This document shows positions 1 through 10,099 of a DNA stretch of 64,000 bases, one piece after another. Position 1 is the stretch's first letter; every line of letters begins with the position of its first letter. Under the pieces are notes generated by a model that did not search any database, was not told where the DNA came from, and worked only from the letters and a program-made list of their open reading frames with translations. Origin of the DNA: Algoriphagus iocasae (GTDB lineage: Bacteria > Bacteroidota > Bacteroidia > Cytophagales > Cyclobacteriaceae). Position numbers and translations under genes: made by a program. The DNA lies in NCBI RefSeq assembly GCF_014206875.1, contig NZ_JACIJO010000003.1, forward strand, positions 762,660 through 826,659, given 5' to 3'.

Positions 1-2579
1 GCAGCCACTCTTGCATCTAGGTTATAAGTTCCAGCGGTAGTGATATTTACAGAGTATTCAAGCCATTCGTTAAGGTTCATCCAGCCTACGGTATAATCTC
101 CTTCTGTGGCGGCATGTATATCTACATCATCAGAACGGTAAATTCCACCAGTATTACCAGGGTCGACATCAGAATAGGTAATTCCCTGTCGACCTATATC
201 ATAATTTTCTGCTTCAACGGTACCTGGGATTATTGCCTCTGTTCCGCCGTATGGAGAGCGGTTTGTTTTTTGTCCGACATTTATTGCGACAGGAGCTGAG
301 ATGGTCTCTGTTCCTTTGTTGTCAGTTGCTTTTGCTGTTAAAGAGAAAATACCAGCAGGAATATTTGACCAGGCAAAGCTGTATGGAGAAGAAGTATCCG
401 TTCCCAACAAAGTGTTTCCGTTGTAGAAATCGACTTTTGCAATGGATCCATCGGAGTCAGCAGCGTTGGCAGTGATGGAGATATTGCTACCCTGAGCAAA
501 TTGTGCATTTGCTACTGGAGCTGTGATGTTTATAGTTGGAGCTTTGTTTTCAATTGGTGCTCCAACTTCGGTTTTCAAGAGCAGAACCGATGAATAGGCA
601 GGTACAGAAACACTTCCTGATTGAATTTTTCCTTTTAGATCCACATATGTTCCGGATAAAGGAATTGATTTTGCACTGTTTGAATTATTATAATCGAATA
701 GGATGAATTCATCAATTCCCATTTTGTTTTTGTCATAAGAAGCCGGACTCTTGGTGGAGAGTTTGTCCAAAACATATGTGTCCTTCCAGGTTTGAAGATC
801 AATCACCCCGTTTTTCCCCGGAGTCTCGAGACGAATGGAATTATTTTCGTTGATGGGTCTGGAATAAACATTACTATCAAAAGCACCTATTTGACCTAAG
901 TTGTTGTCTTTGGATCTGACATATAGATGAACCTGATTTGATACTTTGTTCAAAAACTGATTGTTCTTCAGGGTAATGTTTCGGGTCAGGTTATTCAGAT
1001 GATCTCTGGCGACGTAAATAGAAAATCCGGTATTGAATATTTTGTTGTTGGTGATGGATATGTTTCTGGAATTGTTTAAAAAAATCCCAATGCTCGACAC
1101 ATTTCCTATAGTATTTCCATCAATTTCAATACCGTTGGCAAAAAGGTCAAGGTAAATCCCTTTCACATAAGGGAAGTCGCTTGCACTGAACGGCTTAGTA
1201 CCGTCCATAGCACCAATTCCATTGACGATTATGTTGTTAATAATTTTCCGGTTGGTAAAAGTGGTGTTGGCATATCCGGTAAAGGTATAGATCCCTCCTC
1301 CATCATCCTTGACAAAGCAAAAGGAATCGATATAGTTATTTTTGACAGTGATGTTGTTTCCCTTAAAATGGATTGCGTTAAAACCTGACTCCAAAAACGA
1401 GTTGTATTCAACCAAAACATCCGAAGTGCTTTCACTCATAAAGATTCCGTTACCCTGCATGTCGCCGTTTTGACCCAATCCGGGGAGGTTAAAGATTTTA
1501 TAGAATTGAGTGTTTCTCACGATTGTTCCTCTGTCATCCCATCCCAGATTAATTCCACTGTTGAGCGTATTTGCAATTAAGGTATTCGAAACGGTCAGAT
1601 TCCGGGACATGATTGTGTTGATTGCATTTTTGCCCACATACTCTAGTTGGCAGTTTTCTAAGGTGAAATAGTATGATTTATCGAGATTGATCAGATTTTC
1701 GTTGGATCCCTGAATAGTGAGGTTATTGAATCTGATATGGCTGGCACTGTTTATAGTGTTGATAACCCGATCCACAGTGGCCACTTTGATACTTGCTAAG
1801 GCTGGGTTTCCCTGATAATAAATAGACAGTTTCTTGGTTGCCTTATTATAATACCACTCCCCATGCTTGTCCAGAGTAGCGGGATGGTTTTGGATGAAGA
1901 ATCCAAATCCGATAGTCGGGCTGTATGAACTTCCTGCAGGGTTGTAGTTAACACTGGATCCACTTTGCCAGTTTATATAGTGCCTGTCAATGATCCAATT
2001 GTTTTTTCGGATAACGATTTCTCCTCCCGACATGCTGGCCGGAGCTTGCATTCCGCTGCTCCCGATGGTTCCCCCGCTGAAGGAGTTGATAGTTAGGTAT
2101 CCACTGTTGGCTGCATTATCGTTTGGGTATCTTCCCATTGCCTGCAGGACATTATCAATGAGGACTGTACTTAAAGAAGTGTTAATTTCAGCTATTTGGG
2201 CTTCATACAAATTCCCTCCTTTTGAAACCCAGTTTTTAATCTCCCTAAATCCTGTTATTATCGGTTTTTCACCTGAACCATAGCTTCCAAATGAAATAGG
2301 TGCACCCGAACTGCCAGATTTGGTGATCATTAAAGTACCATGAAAAGTATCTCCACTTTTAAATAATATATTATCTCCTGGCTGCAGGGAACTGAAAATG
2401 GAATTCAGTTTTTGAATGCTTCGCCACGGAGTATTTTGATTTTGAGCTTGGCTAAAAGAGCGAGAATCATCACCAAGAGAAGAGGAAAAATAATATGTAG
2501 TTGCATTAGAAAATGAGGATAAAAGAAACATTAACAAAAAGGATACAATCCTCCCAGAATGGGTAAATAGGTTTTCCAT
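1..2579 (-). CDS. Secreted right-handed beta-helix protein with Ig-like and CBM6-like C-terminus (partial)
   Basis: The frame is open from an ATG at 2579 to the left edge, so the C-terminus is missing and at least 859 residues are visible. A hydrophobic signal peptide (residues ~10-27, ending SSFSNA) is followed by a beta-helix region of about 650 residues rich in N-x-I/V-x-N repeats, with blocks such as HGEWYYNK, MQGNGIFMSES and DDGGGIYTFTG. From ~680 to 765 comes a bacterial Ig-like domain (ISITANAADSDGS, DFYNGNTLLGT). A CBM6-like carbohydrate-binding domain begins near residue 778 (PGTVEAENYD ... LNEWLEYSVN). The first 673 residues are paralogous along their whole length to the protein at 4453-6477, which stops where the Ig domain begins here. 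Role inferred: surface or extracellular polysaccharide binding or modification (lyase- or epimerase-like fold). No catalytic residues can be assigned with confidence. Confidence 0.9.
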   Translation of the reverse strand, partial: MENLFTHSGRIVSFLLMFLLSSFSNATTYYFSSSLGDDSRSFSQAQNQNTPWRSIQKLNSIFSSLQPGDNILFKSGDTFHGTLMITKSGSSGAPISFGSYGSGEKPIITGFREIKNWVSKGGNLYEAQIAEINTSLSTVLIDNVLQAMGRYPNDNAANSGYLTINSFSGGTIGSSGMQAPASMSGGEIVIRKNNWIIDRHYINWQSGSSVNYNPAGSSYSPTIGFGFFIQNHPATLDKHGEWYYNKATKKLSIYYQGNPALASIKVATVDRVINTINSASHIRFNNLTIQGSNENLINLDKSYYFTLENCQLEYVGKNAINTIMSRNLTVSNTLIANTLNSGINLGWDDRGTIVRNTQFYKIFNLPGLGQNGDMQGNGIFMSESTSDVLVEYNSFLESGFNAIHFKGNNITVKNNYIDSFCFVKDDGGGIYTFTGYANTTFTNRKIINNIIVNGIGAMDGTKPFSASDFPYVKGIYLDLFANGIEIDGNTIGNVSSIGIFLNNSRNISITNNKIFNTGFSIYVARDHLNNLTRNITLKNNQFLNKVSNQVHLYVRSKDNNLGQIGAFDSNVYSRPINENNSIRLETPGKNGVIDLQTWKDTYVLDKLSTKSPASYDKNKMGIDEFILFDYNNSNSAKSIPLSGTYVDLKGKIQSGSVSVPAYSSVLLLKTEVGAPIENKAPTINITAPVANAQFAQGSNISITANAADSDGSIAKVDFYNGNTLLGTDTSSPYSFAWSNIPAGIFSLTAKATDNKGTETISAPVAINVGQKTNRSPYGGTEAIIPGTVEAENYDIGRQGITYSDVDPGNTGGIYRSDDVDIHAATEGDYTVGWMNLNEWLEYSVNITTAGTYNLDARVA

Positions 2580-3343
2580 ATGTTCGATAATTTATAATTA
2601 ACTTTTCTTGGGTGACAGACTATATTTATTCAATTATTATTCACTTTTAAATTAGGTGATATACTAAAATTTATTTGAAAATATTGAGTTGAAAGGATAA
2701 GCTGAAAATGATAAAATATTTAATTGGGTAAATGAAGTAATAAAATTCTTCATATAAGGAGATATCAAACTGTTGTTTACCTATCAAGTCCCAAAACCTT
2801 ATACTTTGTTTTAAAACTATATTATATCGATTTTTCATAAACTCGAGACTTCCTATTTAATAATTTTTCTTTATTACGGTTAAAAATTGATGAGCCATTA
2901 TCGGAATTAATAGTTTAAATCTTCGAAAAATAAATTCTATGATCTGGATTAATTGCTTTAACAGCTTTCTGTTGTAATCTATGACCATGCCATTATTAAA
3001 CATGAAAAAAAATATATTTTGTTGTATGAAAAATGTATTTCATATTTTAATTGATACAATTTATATCAAAAAAAAATGAATGAAAATATAAGTGTGGCGT
3101 TTAAGTTGTAGCTTTGCTCCCCAAATTGACCAAAAAATACCAAAACTGCTTTGTTTGGGATATGATTTAAACTAAATTAATTTTATTTATGGATTGGTTT
3201 AAATCATTAGTCAAATTTAACTATGTTATCTTTTTAAAACATAGTTTTAATTTCTGTAAAATGGGGCCGTTAATTCTATATATTTTTCAATAATTAGACC
3301 TGAACTATTGGATAGGAAAAAAAATGATGATATAAAAAAAAGT
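2580..3343. other. Intergenic gap, AT-rich, no gene seen
   Basis: About 760 bases between the two minus-strand genes hold no open frame of useful length on either strand and no clear hairpin terminator. The stretch is very AT-rich. It must contain the promoter of the beta-helix gene starting at 2579, but I could not identify a convincing TTTG/TAnnTTTG pair. Confidence 0.5.
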
Positions 3344-4348
3344 TTAAAGTTCTGTTGTATTATCTCCAAGATCAAAACAATCTTTAAGTTTAAAATATTC
3401 AATCAAGCGAAATATATTTGATCCTCTACTTCCTATAAAAATTTCACTTTTTCTAGCAATTTCCAATTCAGTCAATAGATCTATTCCAAGTTGACGTTTT
3501 TTTTCGGCAGTATTTTTATTAAATGTATGTTGATCATGACCCGTAGAAATTGGATTACTTAGAGTGTAAATATTGAAATTGGGAGCCACGTCTTTCAATT
3601 CTAAAAATACTTTATAATCGTCTGTCATTAAAAAAATTGTTTTGATTGACGAATTTAAGTAATTCAATTTTTCTATATACTCTTCTACTTTATATACTCT
3701 ATCCTCCATTGTAGCTTGAGCAACTTTGTCACCCCTTCTGATATGGAAAGTAGCATAATTTTCTATGCTTTCAAGATTAAATTTACGTTTCTTTTCTTCT
3801 ATTTCTTTTGAAATTTCCGGAGTTAGTTTCCAAAAATCGACTAAAATCTCATTTATTTTAAGGTTAAATGCTTCTCGGTCTAAATTCCTCTGATCAAAAT
3901 TAAATTTTCTTATTTTATGGAATGTTTCAATCATCAAGTCATATTTAATTCCCAATAAATTTTTTGTTTTTAAAAAGAAAAAACTCAATAAATTTTCTTT
4001 GAAAATAACTTTATTGTCTTTACTGGATTGAAAGAACTTTAAACCTTGAATTGCTAAATATGAAAATTTTGGTTCTTTATAAAAATTTGCAAGTGGTTCC
4101 AAAAATTTTTCATAAATAGAAAGCAAAAAAGATATTTTTGAATCTTTGTATTCTTCAATGATAAAGTAATCATTTAATCCCTGTTCATATTTGAAATTCC
4201 AAAATGATGATACCACACCAAGTTGAATATTGTTGTGTTTTGCATAATTTATAGAATAGAGAAGATTATTTATTTCAGAGCCAAAACCTCTTGTTGTAAG
4301 AATCCAGACTAGTTGATTTTCATCTTGTTTTTTACTTGAAGTAGACAT
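3344..4348 (-). CDS. Fucosyltransferase-like glycosyltransferase (GT23-like fold)
   Basis: The 334-residue soluble protein has no signal peptide. Two regions resemble the GDP-fucose-binding parts of the alpha-1,6-fucosyltransferase/NodZ/O-FucT superfamily: FHIRRGDK at 201-208 (family pattern HxRRxDK) and the late block FIGSRGSNIFRLIEY near 301-315. MTDDYKVFLEL between them matches the position of the middle motif. The known family reaction is transfer of L-fucose from GDP-fucose, and GDP-fucose genes lie further along this window (gmd, fcl), so that donor is plausible but inferred. It is the last gene of a minus-strand run (104 bases after the beta-helix gene at 4453-6477). It could use another deoxysugar donor. 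Confidence 0.7.
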   Translation of the reverse strand: MSTSSKKQDENQLVWILTTRGFGSEINNLLYSINYAKHNNIQLGVVSSFWNFKYEQGLNDYFIIEEYKDSKISFLLSIYEKFLEPLANFYKEPKFSYLAIQGLKFFQSSKDNKVIFKENLLSFFFLKTKNLLGIKYDLMIETFHKIRKFNFDQRNLDREAFNLKINEILVDFWKLTPEISKEIEEKKRKFNLESIENYATFHIRRGDKVAQATMEDRVYKVEEYIEKLNYLNSSIKTIFLMTDDYKVFLELKDVAPNFNIYTLSNPISTGHDQHTFNKNTAEKKRQLGIDLLTELEIARKSEIFIGSRGSNIFRLIEYFKLKDCFDLGDNTTEL

Positions 4349-4452
4349 TTTTTTAATTTTAATTAACTAGATTTTTACTAAATTCTATACTATAGGATAT
4401 GATTCGTCAAACTACAAAATTTCTCTTAATTTCATACTGCTTACTATTTCAA

Positions 4453-6477
4453 CTAGGGAGTTTTCTTTGATTTGAGCAAAATGATTGAAGAATAGGGAGG
4501 AATTTCAACTTTCCCGTTTTTATCTATACCATTAAGATCTACGAATGTGCCAGAAAGATTTACAGCTTTTATTTTACTTGTAGAATTATAATCAAAGAAT
4601 ACTGATGCATCACTATCAGCTAATTTTAATTCTGGAGGAATCATTTGTAGATTTTCTTCTGGACCGTTAGATGAATTTTGGTCAAACCCGTAATTTTTTT
4701 TCCATTGATTTAGATCAATGAAATCTTTTTTTGATGGAGTTGATAAATATATTGAAGAGGTATTATTTATCGGTTTTGATAAAATGTTTTTATCAAAATT
4801 TCCTATTTTTGATAAATCATTAATTTTTGTCTCAATATGGTAGTGTATTTGTGATTTGGTTAAAGCTAAAAACTCATTATTGTGTACTGAAATGTTTCCA
4901 AAATAATTTCCCAATTCATCGCTTTTCAAGTAAATTGAATATCCAGTATTTAATATTTTATTGTTAGAAATATTTATATTTTTAGCGTTATTTAAAAATA
5001 TTCCTTTACTTTTTATATTTATGATAGAGTTATTTTCAATATCGACCCCACTTACAAAGGTATCTAGATAAATTCCTTCAACGTACGGATAATCATTTAC
5101 TCCATATGGTTTTGTTCCAGATACTGCGCCAATTCCATTGATTATGATGTTTCCGATTATTTTTCTATTTACAAAAGGAGTTTTTGCAGGTCCTGTGAAA
5201 GTATATATACCAGCGCCGTCATCTTTTATAAAGCAAAATGTATCGATAAAATTATTCTTAATGCTAATGTTATTTCCACTAAAGTTTATTGCGTTATATC
5301 CACAATTAAGAAATTTTGATTTTTCAATTAAAATATCAGATGAAGTTTCACTCATATAGATTCCTTGACCTTGCATTTCTCCATTTTTGCCCATACCTGC
5401 AAAATTGAAAATATTTTCAAATGTACTGTTTTGGATGACCATGCCTAAATCATTCCATCCTAAAAAAATACCTCCATTTAGAGAGTTTCTTATTGAGGTA
5501 TTAGAAATTGTAATATTTCTAGATGATACTGTATGAATTCCATTTTCTCCAATATATTCTAAATTGCAGTTTTCAAATTTTAAATTTGATGAACCTGATA
5601 AACTTATCAGATTAAAGTTTGATCCCTCAATTGAGATATTTTCAAATATTATATTACTAGTTTTATTTTGAAAACTAATTACTTCAGGTAATGTGGCAAT
5701 TTTGATTTTTTCATTCGAAGGATCACTTTCAAGGTATATGGAAATTTTCTTAGCTCCTTTGTCAAAATACCATTCGCCATGTTGATCCAATGTCAAAGGA
5801 TGGTTCTGAATAAAAAAGCCATATCCAATCATCGGTGGTATTTCTTCTTCGAAATTATTATATTCTAAACTATTTTGGGAATTAGATTTTATTAAATGTC
5901 TATCTATTATCCAATTATTCTTTCTTATGACTATTTCTCCACCGGAATAGTTAGAATTAGTTGGCAACTTTGAAGTTGTAATATGCCCATCGTTATAACT
6001 ATTGATTTTTAGATATCCACCATTCTGATTATTCAAATTTGGATACCTTCCCATTGCTTGGATTTTATCATTCAAAACAAGCATATTTAAAGGCGTGGTG
6101 ATATCTGGAAGGTATGCTTCATATAGATTTTCTCCATTATGATTCCAGTTTGTTACATCCCTAAATCCTGATATAATGGGTTTTTCACCAGAACCAAAAC
6201 ATCCAAAATATATTGGGGATTTTAATGTGCCTGATCTTATAATATTAATCGTACCGTGAAATTTATCGTTATTCTTAAATAATATACTATCGCCAGGTTT
6301 AATGGATTTTAATAGGGTGTTCAATTTTTCTATACTTTTCCATGGTGTGTCAGGTTTTTTTGCCTCCTCTGCACTTCTACTATCATCCCCTATTGATGAT
6401 GAAAAATAGTAGGTTGAAGATGTTCCTGAAATACATTTTAAAAATAACAATAAAAAAAGAACTAATTTAGCTGTCAT
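4453..6477 (-). CDS. Secreted right-handed beta-helix protein, short paralogue
   Basis: This 674-residue protein starts with a signal peptide (VLFLLLFLKCISGTSS) followed by YYFSSSIGDDSRSAEE, almost the same mature N-terminus as the protein at 1-2579. The whole length consists of beta-helix rungs with repeated N-x-I-x-N patterns and shared blocks (HGEWYFDKG, MQGQGIYMSET, DDGAGIYTFTG, GIYLDTFVSG). It ends right after SSIILLK, at the point where the longer paralogue continues into Ig-like and CBM6-like domains. It is clearly a gene-duplication product with a different end. It lies 34 bases downstream of a glycosyltransferase and upstream of another, so a role in making or trimming an extracellular polysaccharide is inferred. 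The exact activity is unknown. Confidence 0.9.
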   Translation of the reverse strand: MTAKLVLFLLLFLKCISGTSSTYYFSSSIGDDSRSAEEAKKPDTPWKSIEKLNTLLKSIKPGDSILFKNNDKFHGTINIIRSGTLKSPIYFGCFGSGEKPIISGFRDVTNWNHNGENLYEAYLPDITTPLNMLVLNDKIQAMGRYPNLNNQNGGYLKINSYNDGHITTSKLPTNSNYSGGEIVIRKNNWIIDRHLIKSNSQNSLEYNNFEEEIPPMIGYGFFIQNHPLTLDQHGEWYFDKGAKKISIYLESDPSNEKIKIATLPEVISFQNKTSNIIFENISIEGSNFNLISLSGSSNLKFENCNLEYIGENGIHTVSSRNITISNTSIRNSLNGGIFLGWNDLGMVIQNSTFENIFNFAGMGKNGEMQGQGIYMSETSSDILIEKSKFLNCGYNAINFSGNNISIKNNFIDTFCFIKDDGAGIYTFTGPAKTPFVNRKIIGNIIINGIGAVSGTKPYGVNDYPYVEGIYLDTFVSGVDIENNSIINIKSKGIFLNNAKNINISNNKILNTGYSIYLKSDELGNYFGNISVHNNEFLALTKSQIHYHIETKINDLSKIGNFDKNILSKPINNTSSIYLSTPSKKDFIDLNQWKKNYGFDQNSSNGPEENLQMIPPELKLADSDASVFFDYNSTSKIKAVNLSGTFVDLNGIDKNGKVEIPPYSSIILLKSKKTP

Positions 6478-6511
6478 TATTTAAAATATTTAATTGATAA
6501 ATAATCTATTA

Positions 6512-7480
6512 TTATAAAATTAAATCCTCAATAAAATTATAAATTGTTCTGGTATGTTTTTCTGGAATAATTGTTTCTATTTTATTAAAATCTTCCTGTA
6601 AGGAGTTAGGGTCTGAATCTTTTCTGAAAATAATTGTATTATTTTCATTGAAAAAATCATTTCTTTTGACATATGGATTATTAGTAATAATTTTTGTTTG
6701 TGAGCTTAAAGCTTCAAAACATCTTATCGTTATTCCAGATTGTGCCGGATGTGCAAAGTCAATAGTAAAATTGGATTCATTTAAAACTCTAATATACTCT
6801 TGATAGGGGAGTGGCTTGAATGAAATGTTTTTCCAAAATTTCAAATACAGTTTAGGGCTATTTAAGAAGTTTTGAATAAATGTTACTATGTTTTGTTCAT
6901 AAATAAATATAAACTTGCTTTCTACTTCTAAATTTGATAGAACTTTATTAATGTATTCAAGACGTTCAGAATGGTTTCTAACAATTGCTGAAATTTGGTA
7001 ACTCAATTTTTTTTTAGAATTATTTTCCGGCATTGATGAAAATAGTTCTATAATTGGAATATTATTCTTGTCTCCGTCACGATAATCAAATGTGTAAAAC
7101 TTGTCAACATGACTAAACCATTTTAAAGGAGCATTGTGATAATTAAAAGAATCAAATGTATATCCAACTATCTTTGATGAAACTTCTTTTATATTTTTTA
7201 GTAATGAAGTGCTAATTCCTCTTCCTTTTATTATTAACACTAAGTCATAAGATTTTCCGTTAAGAAAATCTTCTGATAATTTTTTCTTTGTAATCCATTG
7301 TAATAGTGGGATTTTTGTCTTTCCCATTATCTTACCAAAAGTATTTTCTGGGTACTCATCATTACTAACAGTTACTTCATAATTATAGTGAGACAATGTT
7401 TTACTTAAATATTCCGAATAAAAATAAAATGATTTTGGAGAAATGAGCAAACATTTTTTTTTATGATTAAGTTTTTCCAT
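6512..7480 (-). CDS. CgeB-like glycosyltransferase
   Basis: The 322-residue protein begins KKCLLISPKSFYFYSEYLS, with an N-terminal Rossmann-like half. The middle reads VGYTFDSFNYHN ... FYTFDYRD, typical of the CgeB/DUF3880 N-domain that senses the acceptor or donor side. The C-terminal half has LPYQEYIRVLNESNFTIDF and GITIRCFEALSSQTKIIT, equivalent to the GT-B nucleotide-binding segment (E in RCFEAL). No membrane segments or signal peptide are seen. It is 46 bases after the SDR gene and 34 bases before the beta-helix gene, in the same operon-like run. Donor and acceptor are unknown. Confidence 0.78.
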   Translation of the reverse strand: MEKLNHKKKCLLISPKSFYFYSEYLSKTLSHYNYEVTVSNDEYPENTFGKIMGKTKIPLLQWITKKKLSEDFLNGKSYDLVLIIKGRGISTSLLKNIKEVSSKIVGYTFDSFNYHNAPLKWFSHVDKFYTFDYRDGDKNNIPIIELFSSMPENNSKKKLSYQISAIVRNHSERLEYINKVLSNLEVESKFIFIYEQNIVTFIQNFLNSPKLYLKFWKNISFKPLPYQEYIRVLNESNFTIDFAHPAQSGITIRCFEALSSQTKIITNNPYVKRNDFFNENNTIIFRKDSDPNSLQEDFNKIETIIPEKHTRTIYNFIEDLIL

Positions 7481-7526
7481 TTTATTATTTTAGAAAGAAA
7501 GGTAGGGGAAAAGGAACTTTTTTTGA

Positions 7527-8666
7527 TTATTTATATAATCCCTTATTTTTCATCTCATTAATTGAAATTTGGTATTTATCCTCTTGAATTTCTTGACTTT
7601 CTACCCAATTACAGAAGTTTTTTATTCCTTCTAAAAATGTAAATTTTGGTGTGAAACCTAGTATGTTTTTAATTTTGTTTAAATCCCCGTAATTGTGTCG
7701 AATGTCTCCTTTTCTATAATTTCCGGACACATTTATTTCTATATCTGATTTATAATTCTTTTTTAGATGCTGTGCGACAGTTAATACATCAATTGGTTTA
7801 TCTGCTCCAACATTAAATACTTCGTAATCAGCTTCAGGTTTCAAAAGTCCTAGCATAGTAGCGTCTACGACATCATCAATGTATACAAAATCTCTACTTT
7901 CCTTCCCATCTTCAAAAATATTCAATTTATTATTGTTTTTAATTTGAGTACTAAAAATTGACAATATTCCCGTATATGGGTTAGATAGTGATTGTCCAGG
8001 GCCATAAACATTTTGATATCTGAAAGCGACAGCTGGTATTTCTAAAGATTTTCCCATAGTTAAAATCATTTGCTCTTGCACCTGTTTAGTAATTCCATAA
8101 ATCGAAGTCGGATGAATTTTTGAGCTTTCATCTGTTGGGACTAATGCTACTTTATTTCCACAAATTGGACATTTACATTCATAATCTCCATTTATCATGT
8201 CTTGGTCTTTTCTTTCAATAGGATAAACATAATTATGTTTATCACATAAATATTTACCTTCTCCATAAATTGCTCTAGAGGAAGCAATGACCATTTTCTT
8301 TATGTTATGTTTGGAATTTGTTAAGATATCTAATAGCAAAGAAGTCCCGCTTATATTGACATCTACATACTTTTGAATTTCGTACATTGATTGGCCTGTT
8401 CCTGTTTCAGCTGCTAAATGGATGACAGCATCTTGATTTTTTAGAGCTTTCTCCCAATCGCTTCTACTAGTTACAGATCCATTAATAAATTTAATGCCTG
8501 TGTTTAGAATTGATTTATACGTAGAAGATTCCTTTTCTGGGTTTGAGCCATGTATTTGTATAGATAAATTGTCTAATGCAGTAACATTGTATCCTTTCTC
8601 AATCAACTTTAATCCTAAATTGGAGCCAATGAATCCAGCGCCACCTGTTATCAAAATATTTTTCAT
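7527..8666 (-). CDS. NAD-dependent SDR, dTDP-L-rhamnose 4-epimerase-like with Cys-rich insert
   Basis: This extended SDR of 379 residues has the NAD site TGGAGFIGSNL (7-17), the catalytic serine region IASSRAIYG (~128-135) and YGITK (Y190, K194). Between them lies an insert carrying C141, H144, C164, C166 and C169 (CDKH ... ECKCPICG), which looks like a small zinc ribbon. An insert of this kind, ending in (V)PT and shortly before the YxxxK, is characteristic of the dTDP-L-rhamnose 4-epimerase group (WbiB type), which makes dTDP-6-deoxy-L-talose. rmlA, rmlC and rmlD at 43.4-45.7 kb could supply the substrate. The gene lies 22 bases after a GT4 gene. The specific substrate is inferred. UDP-glucose 4-epimerase-like activity is the main alternative. 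Confidence 0.78.
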   Translation of the reverse strand: MKNILITGGAGFIGSNLGLKLIEKGYNVTALDNLSIQIHGSNPEKESSTYKSILNTGIKFINGSVTSRSDWEKALKNQDAVIHLAAETGTGQSMYEIQKYVDVNISGTSLLLDILTNSKHNIKKMVIASSRAIYGEGKYLCDKHNYVYPIERKDQDMINGDYECKCPICGNKVALVPTDESSKIHPTSIYGITKQVQEQMILTMGKSLEIPAVAFRYQNVYGPGQSLSNPYTGILSIFSTQIKNNNKLNIFEDGKESRDFVYIDDVVDATMLGLLKPEADYEVFNVGADKPIDVLTVAQHLKKNYKSDIEINVSGNYRKGDIRHNYGDLNKIKNILGFTPKFTFLEGIKNFCNWVESQEIQEDKYQISINEMKNKGLYK

Positions 8667-8688
8667 ATTATTTTAATTAAAATTACTC

Positions 8689-9879
8689 TTATAATTTATC
8701 CCAATTTGATGTTTTAAATTTACCACTCCAAAGATTAATTAAAATAAAATTAATTAATGATAATGGTTTTCTTTTTTTTGATTCTATATTTTTTATTCCT
8801 AGAAGTAATTGATTTCCAAGAAATTTATAATCGTATTTTGTTATTTCTGAAATTGCCTTTTGTGACATGATAACTTTTTCTTCAATTGTTAAATTGATAA
8901 ATTTCAAAATAGCAGCTGTTATTTCTTCTGGATTGTATGGGTCAAATGAATATCCATTAATTGAATTTTTTAGTAAGGTGTGCCCAGCATTTATTTTCTC
9001 ACTTAGAATAACTGGAAGACCAGCTGCCATAGCCTCATTTACAACCATTGCCCATCCTTCTAGATAGCTAGGTAAAATAAATGCTTCAGATTCTGAAAGT
9101 TTTTTTGCTATAGTTTGCCTTGTTTGATTTCCTAAAAATTGAACATTTTTTAATTGTAAATCATTTTTAACTTTGCTTAATTTTTCTTGTTCTGGACCAT
9201 CTCCAATTATAATCAAGCGATATTCAGGGTTTGAATTTTCTATTGTTTTCCAACAATTCAATAATGTTTCTAGATTTTTAATAGGTACTAATCTAGCTAC
9301 ACAAATTATTTTTTTAGAATCTATAAAATTTTTGCTTCTAAATGAAGAGAAATACTTGTTGTCAATGCAGTTTAATCCATAATATAATTTCTCTTTCTTG
9401 ATTTTCCATTTTGAGTACTCTTCGTCATATTCTGTTGAGGGTACTAATATTCCTTCTGCTAAATTTGTTAAATTTAACTTTATATAATTGACTAAAAAAC
9501 TTCTCTTATAATGAGAATGTTTAGAGTCGTCAAATAAAATCACTTTCTTTTTTCTTTTGTATGCCCAGCGCATCCCAATTGCCCCAGAAGTAAAGGCTAT
9601 TGGTCCACAAACAAGAAAATCAGGATTCAAAGAATCTAATCGACTCATTATTTTACAACTAACCTCTTTAGTTGATAGTTCACTGAATTTTTGTGTTTCA
9701 AATAAACAATCCCACCATTCTTCTTGATTTCTAGATTCATCAAAGGAATATGCTGATTCGTTTCCAAAAATTTCAATTACATGTATATTGATATTTCTTT
9801 CTTTGAAAAATTTTCTGAGAAAATATAATCTTCCTCTCCAGTATACCTTAAAATCGTTATGTAAAAAAACTAATGTCAT
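8689..9879 (-). CDS. Glycosyltransferase family 4
   Basis: The protein has 396 residues and a GT-B fold. The N-terminal half (LVFLHNDFKVYWRGRLYFLRKFF) binds the acceptor. The C-terminal half has the GT4 signature order ICVARLVPIKNLETLL, LIIIGDGPEQEKL, VQFLGNQTRQ and the EX7E-like block PSYLEGWAMVVNEAMAAGLPVIL. No signal peptide or membrane helix is seen, so it acts at the cytoplasmic membrane face. It starts a minus-strand run GT4-SDR-CgeB-like GT-beta-helix-GT23-like with short gaps. The sugar transferred is unknown. Confidence 0.88.
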   Translation of the reverse strand: MTLVFLHNDFKVYWRGRLYFLRKFFKERNINIHVIEIFGNESAYSFDESRNQEEWWDCLFETQKFSELSTKEVSCKIMSRLDSLNPDFLVCGPIAFTSGAIGMRWAYKRKKKVILFDDSKHSHYKRSFLVNYIKLNLTNLAEGILVPSTEYDEEYSKWKIKKEKLYYGLNCIDNKYFSSFRSKNFIDSKKIICVARLVPIKNLETLLNCWKTIENSNPEYRLIIIGDGPEQEKLSKVKNDLQLKNVQFLGNQTRQTIAKKLSESEAFILPSYLEGWAMVVNEAMAAGLPVILSEKINAGHTLLKNSINGYSFDPYNPEEITAAILKFINLTIEEKVIMSQKAISEITKYDYKFLGNQLLLGIKNIESKKRKPLSLINFILINLWSGKFKTSNWDKL

Positions 9880-10099
9880 GTATTTTTTCTCTTGAATTAA
9901 ATTTATCTATTAATTTTTCATCGAGTATTTTACAAATTTTTTGATTCACTTATTTAAATTTAAATATTTTTGAAACTTTAATATATATATGAAGCTTCTC
10001 TTAAATTTTGTTGTCAATTGAATATTTTAGATTGATTTTTTTTGAGTTTCAAGAATGATTAAACTCTAGCTATTATAATAAAATCTAGTAGAAAAGTAC

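Noticed and set aside
1229..1435. 68-codon minus-strand frame inside the first beta-helix gene
   Set aside because: It lies in another frame of the large minus-strand protein and its translation is not domain-like; a shadow.
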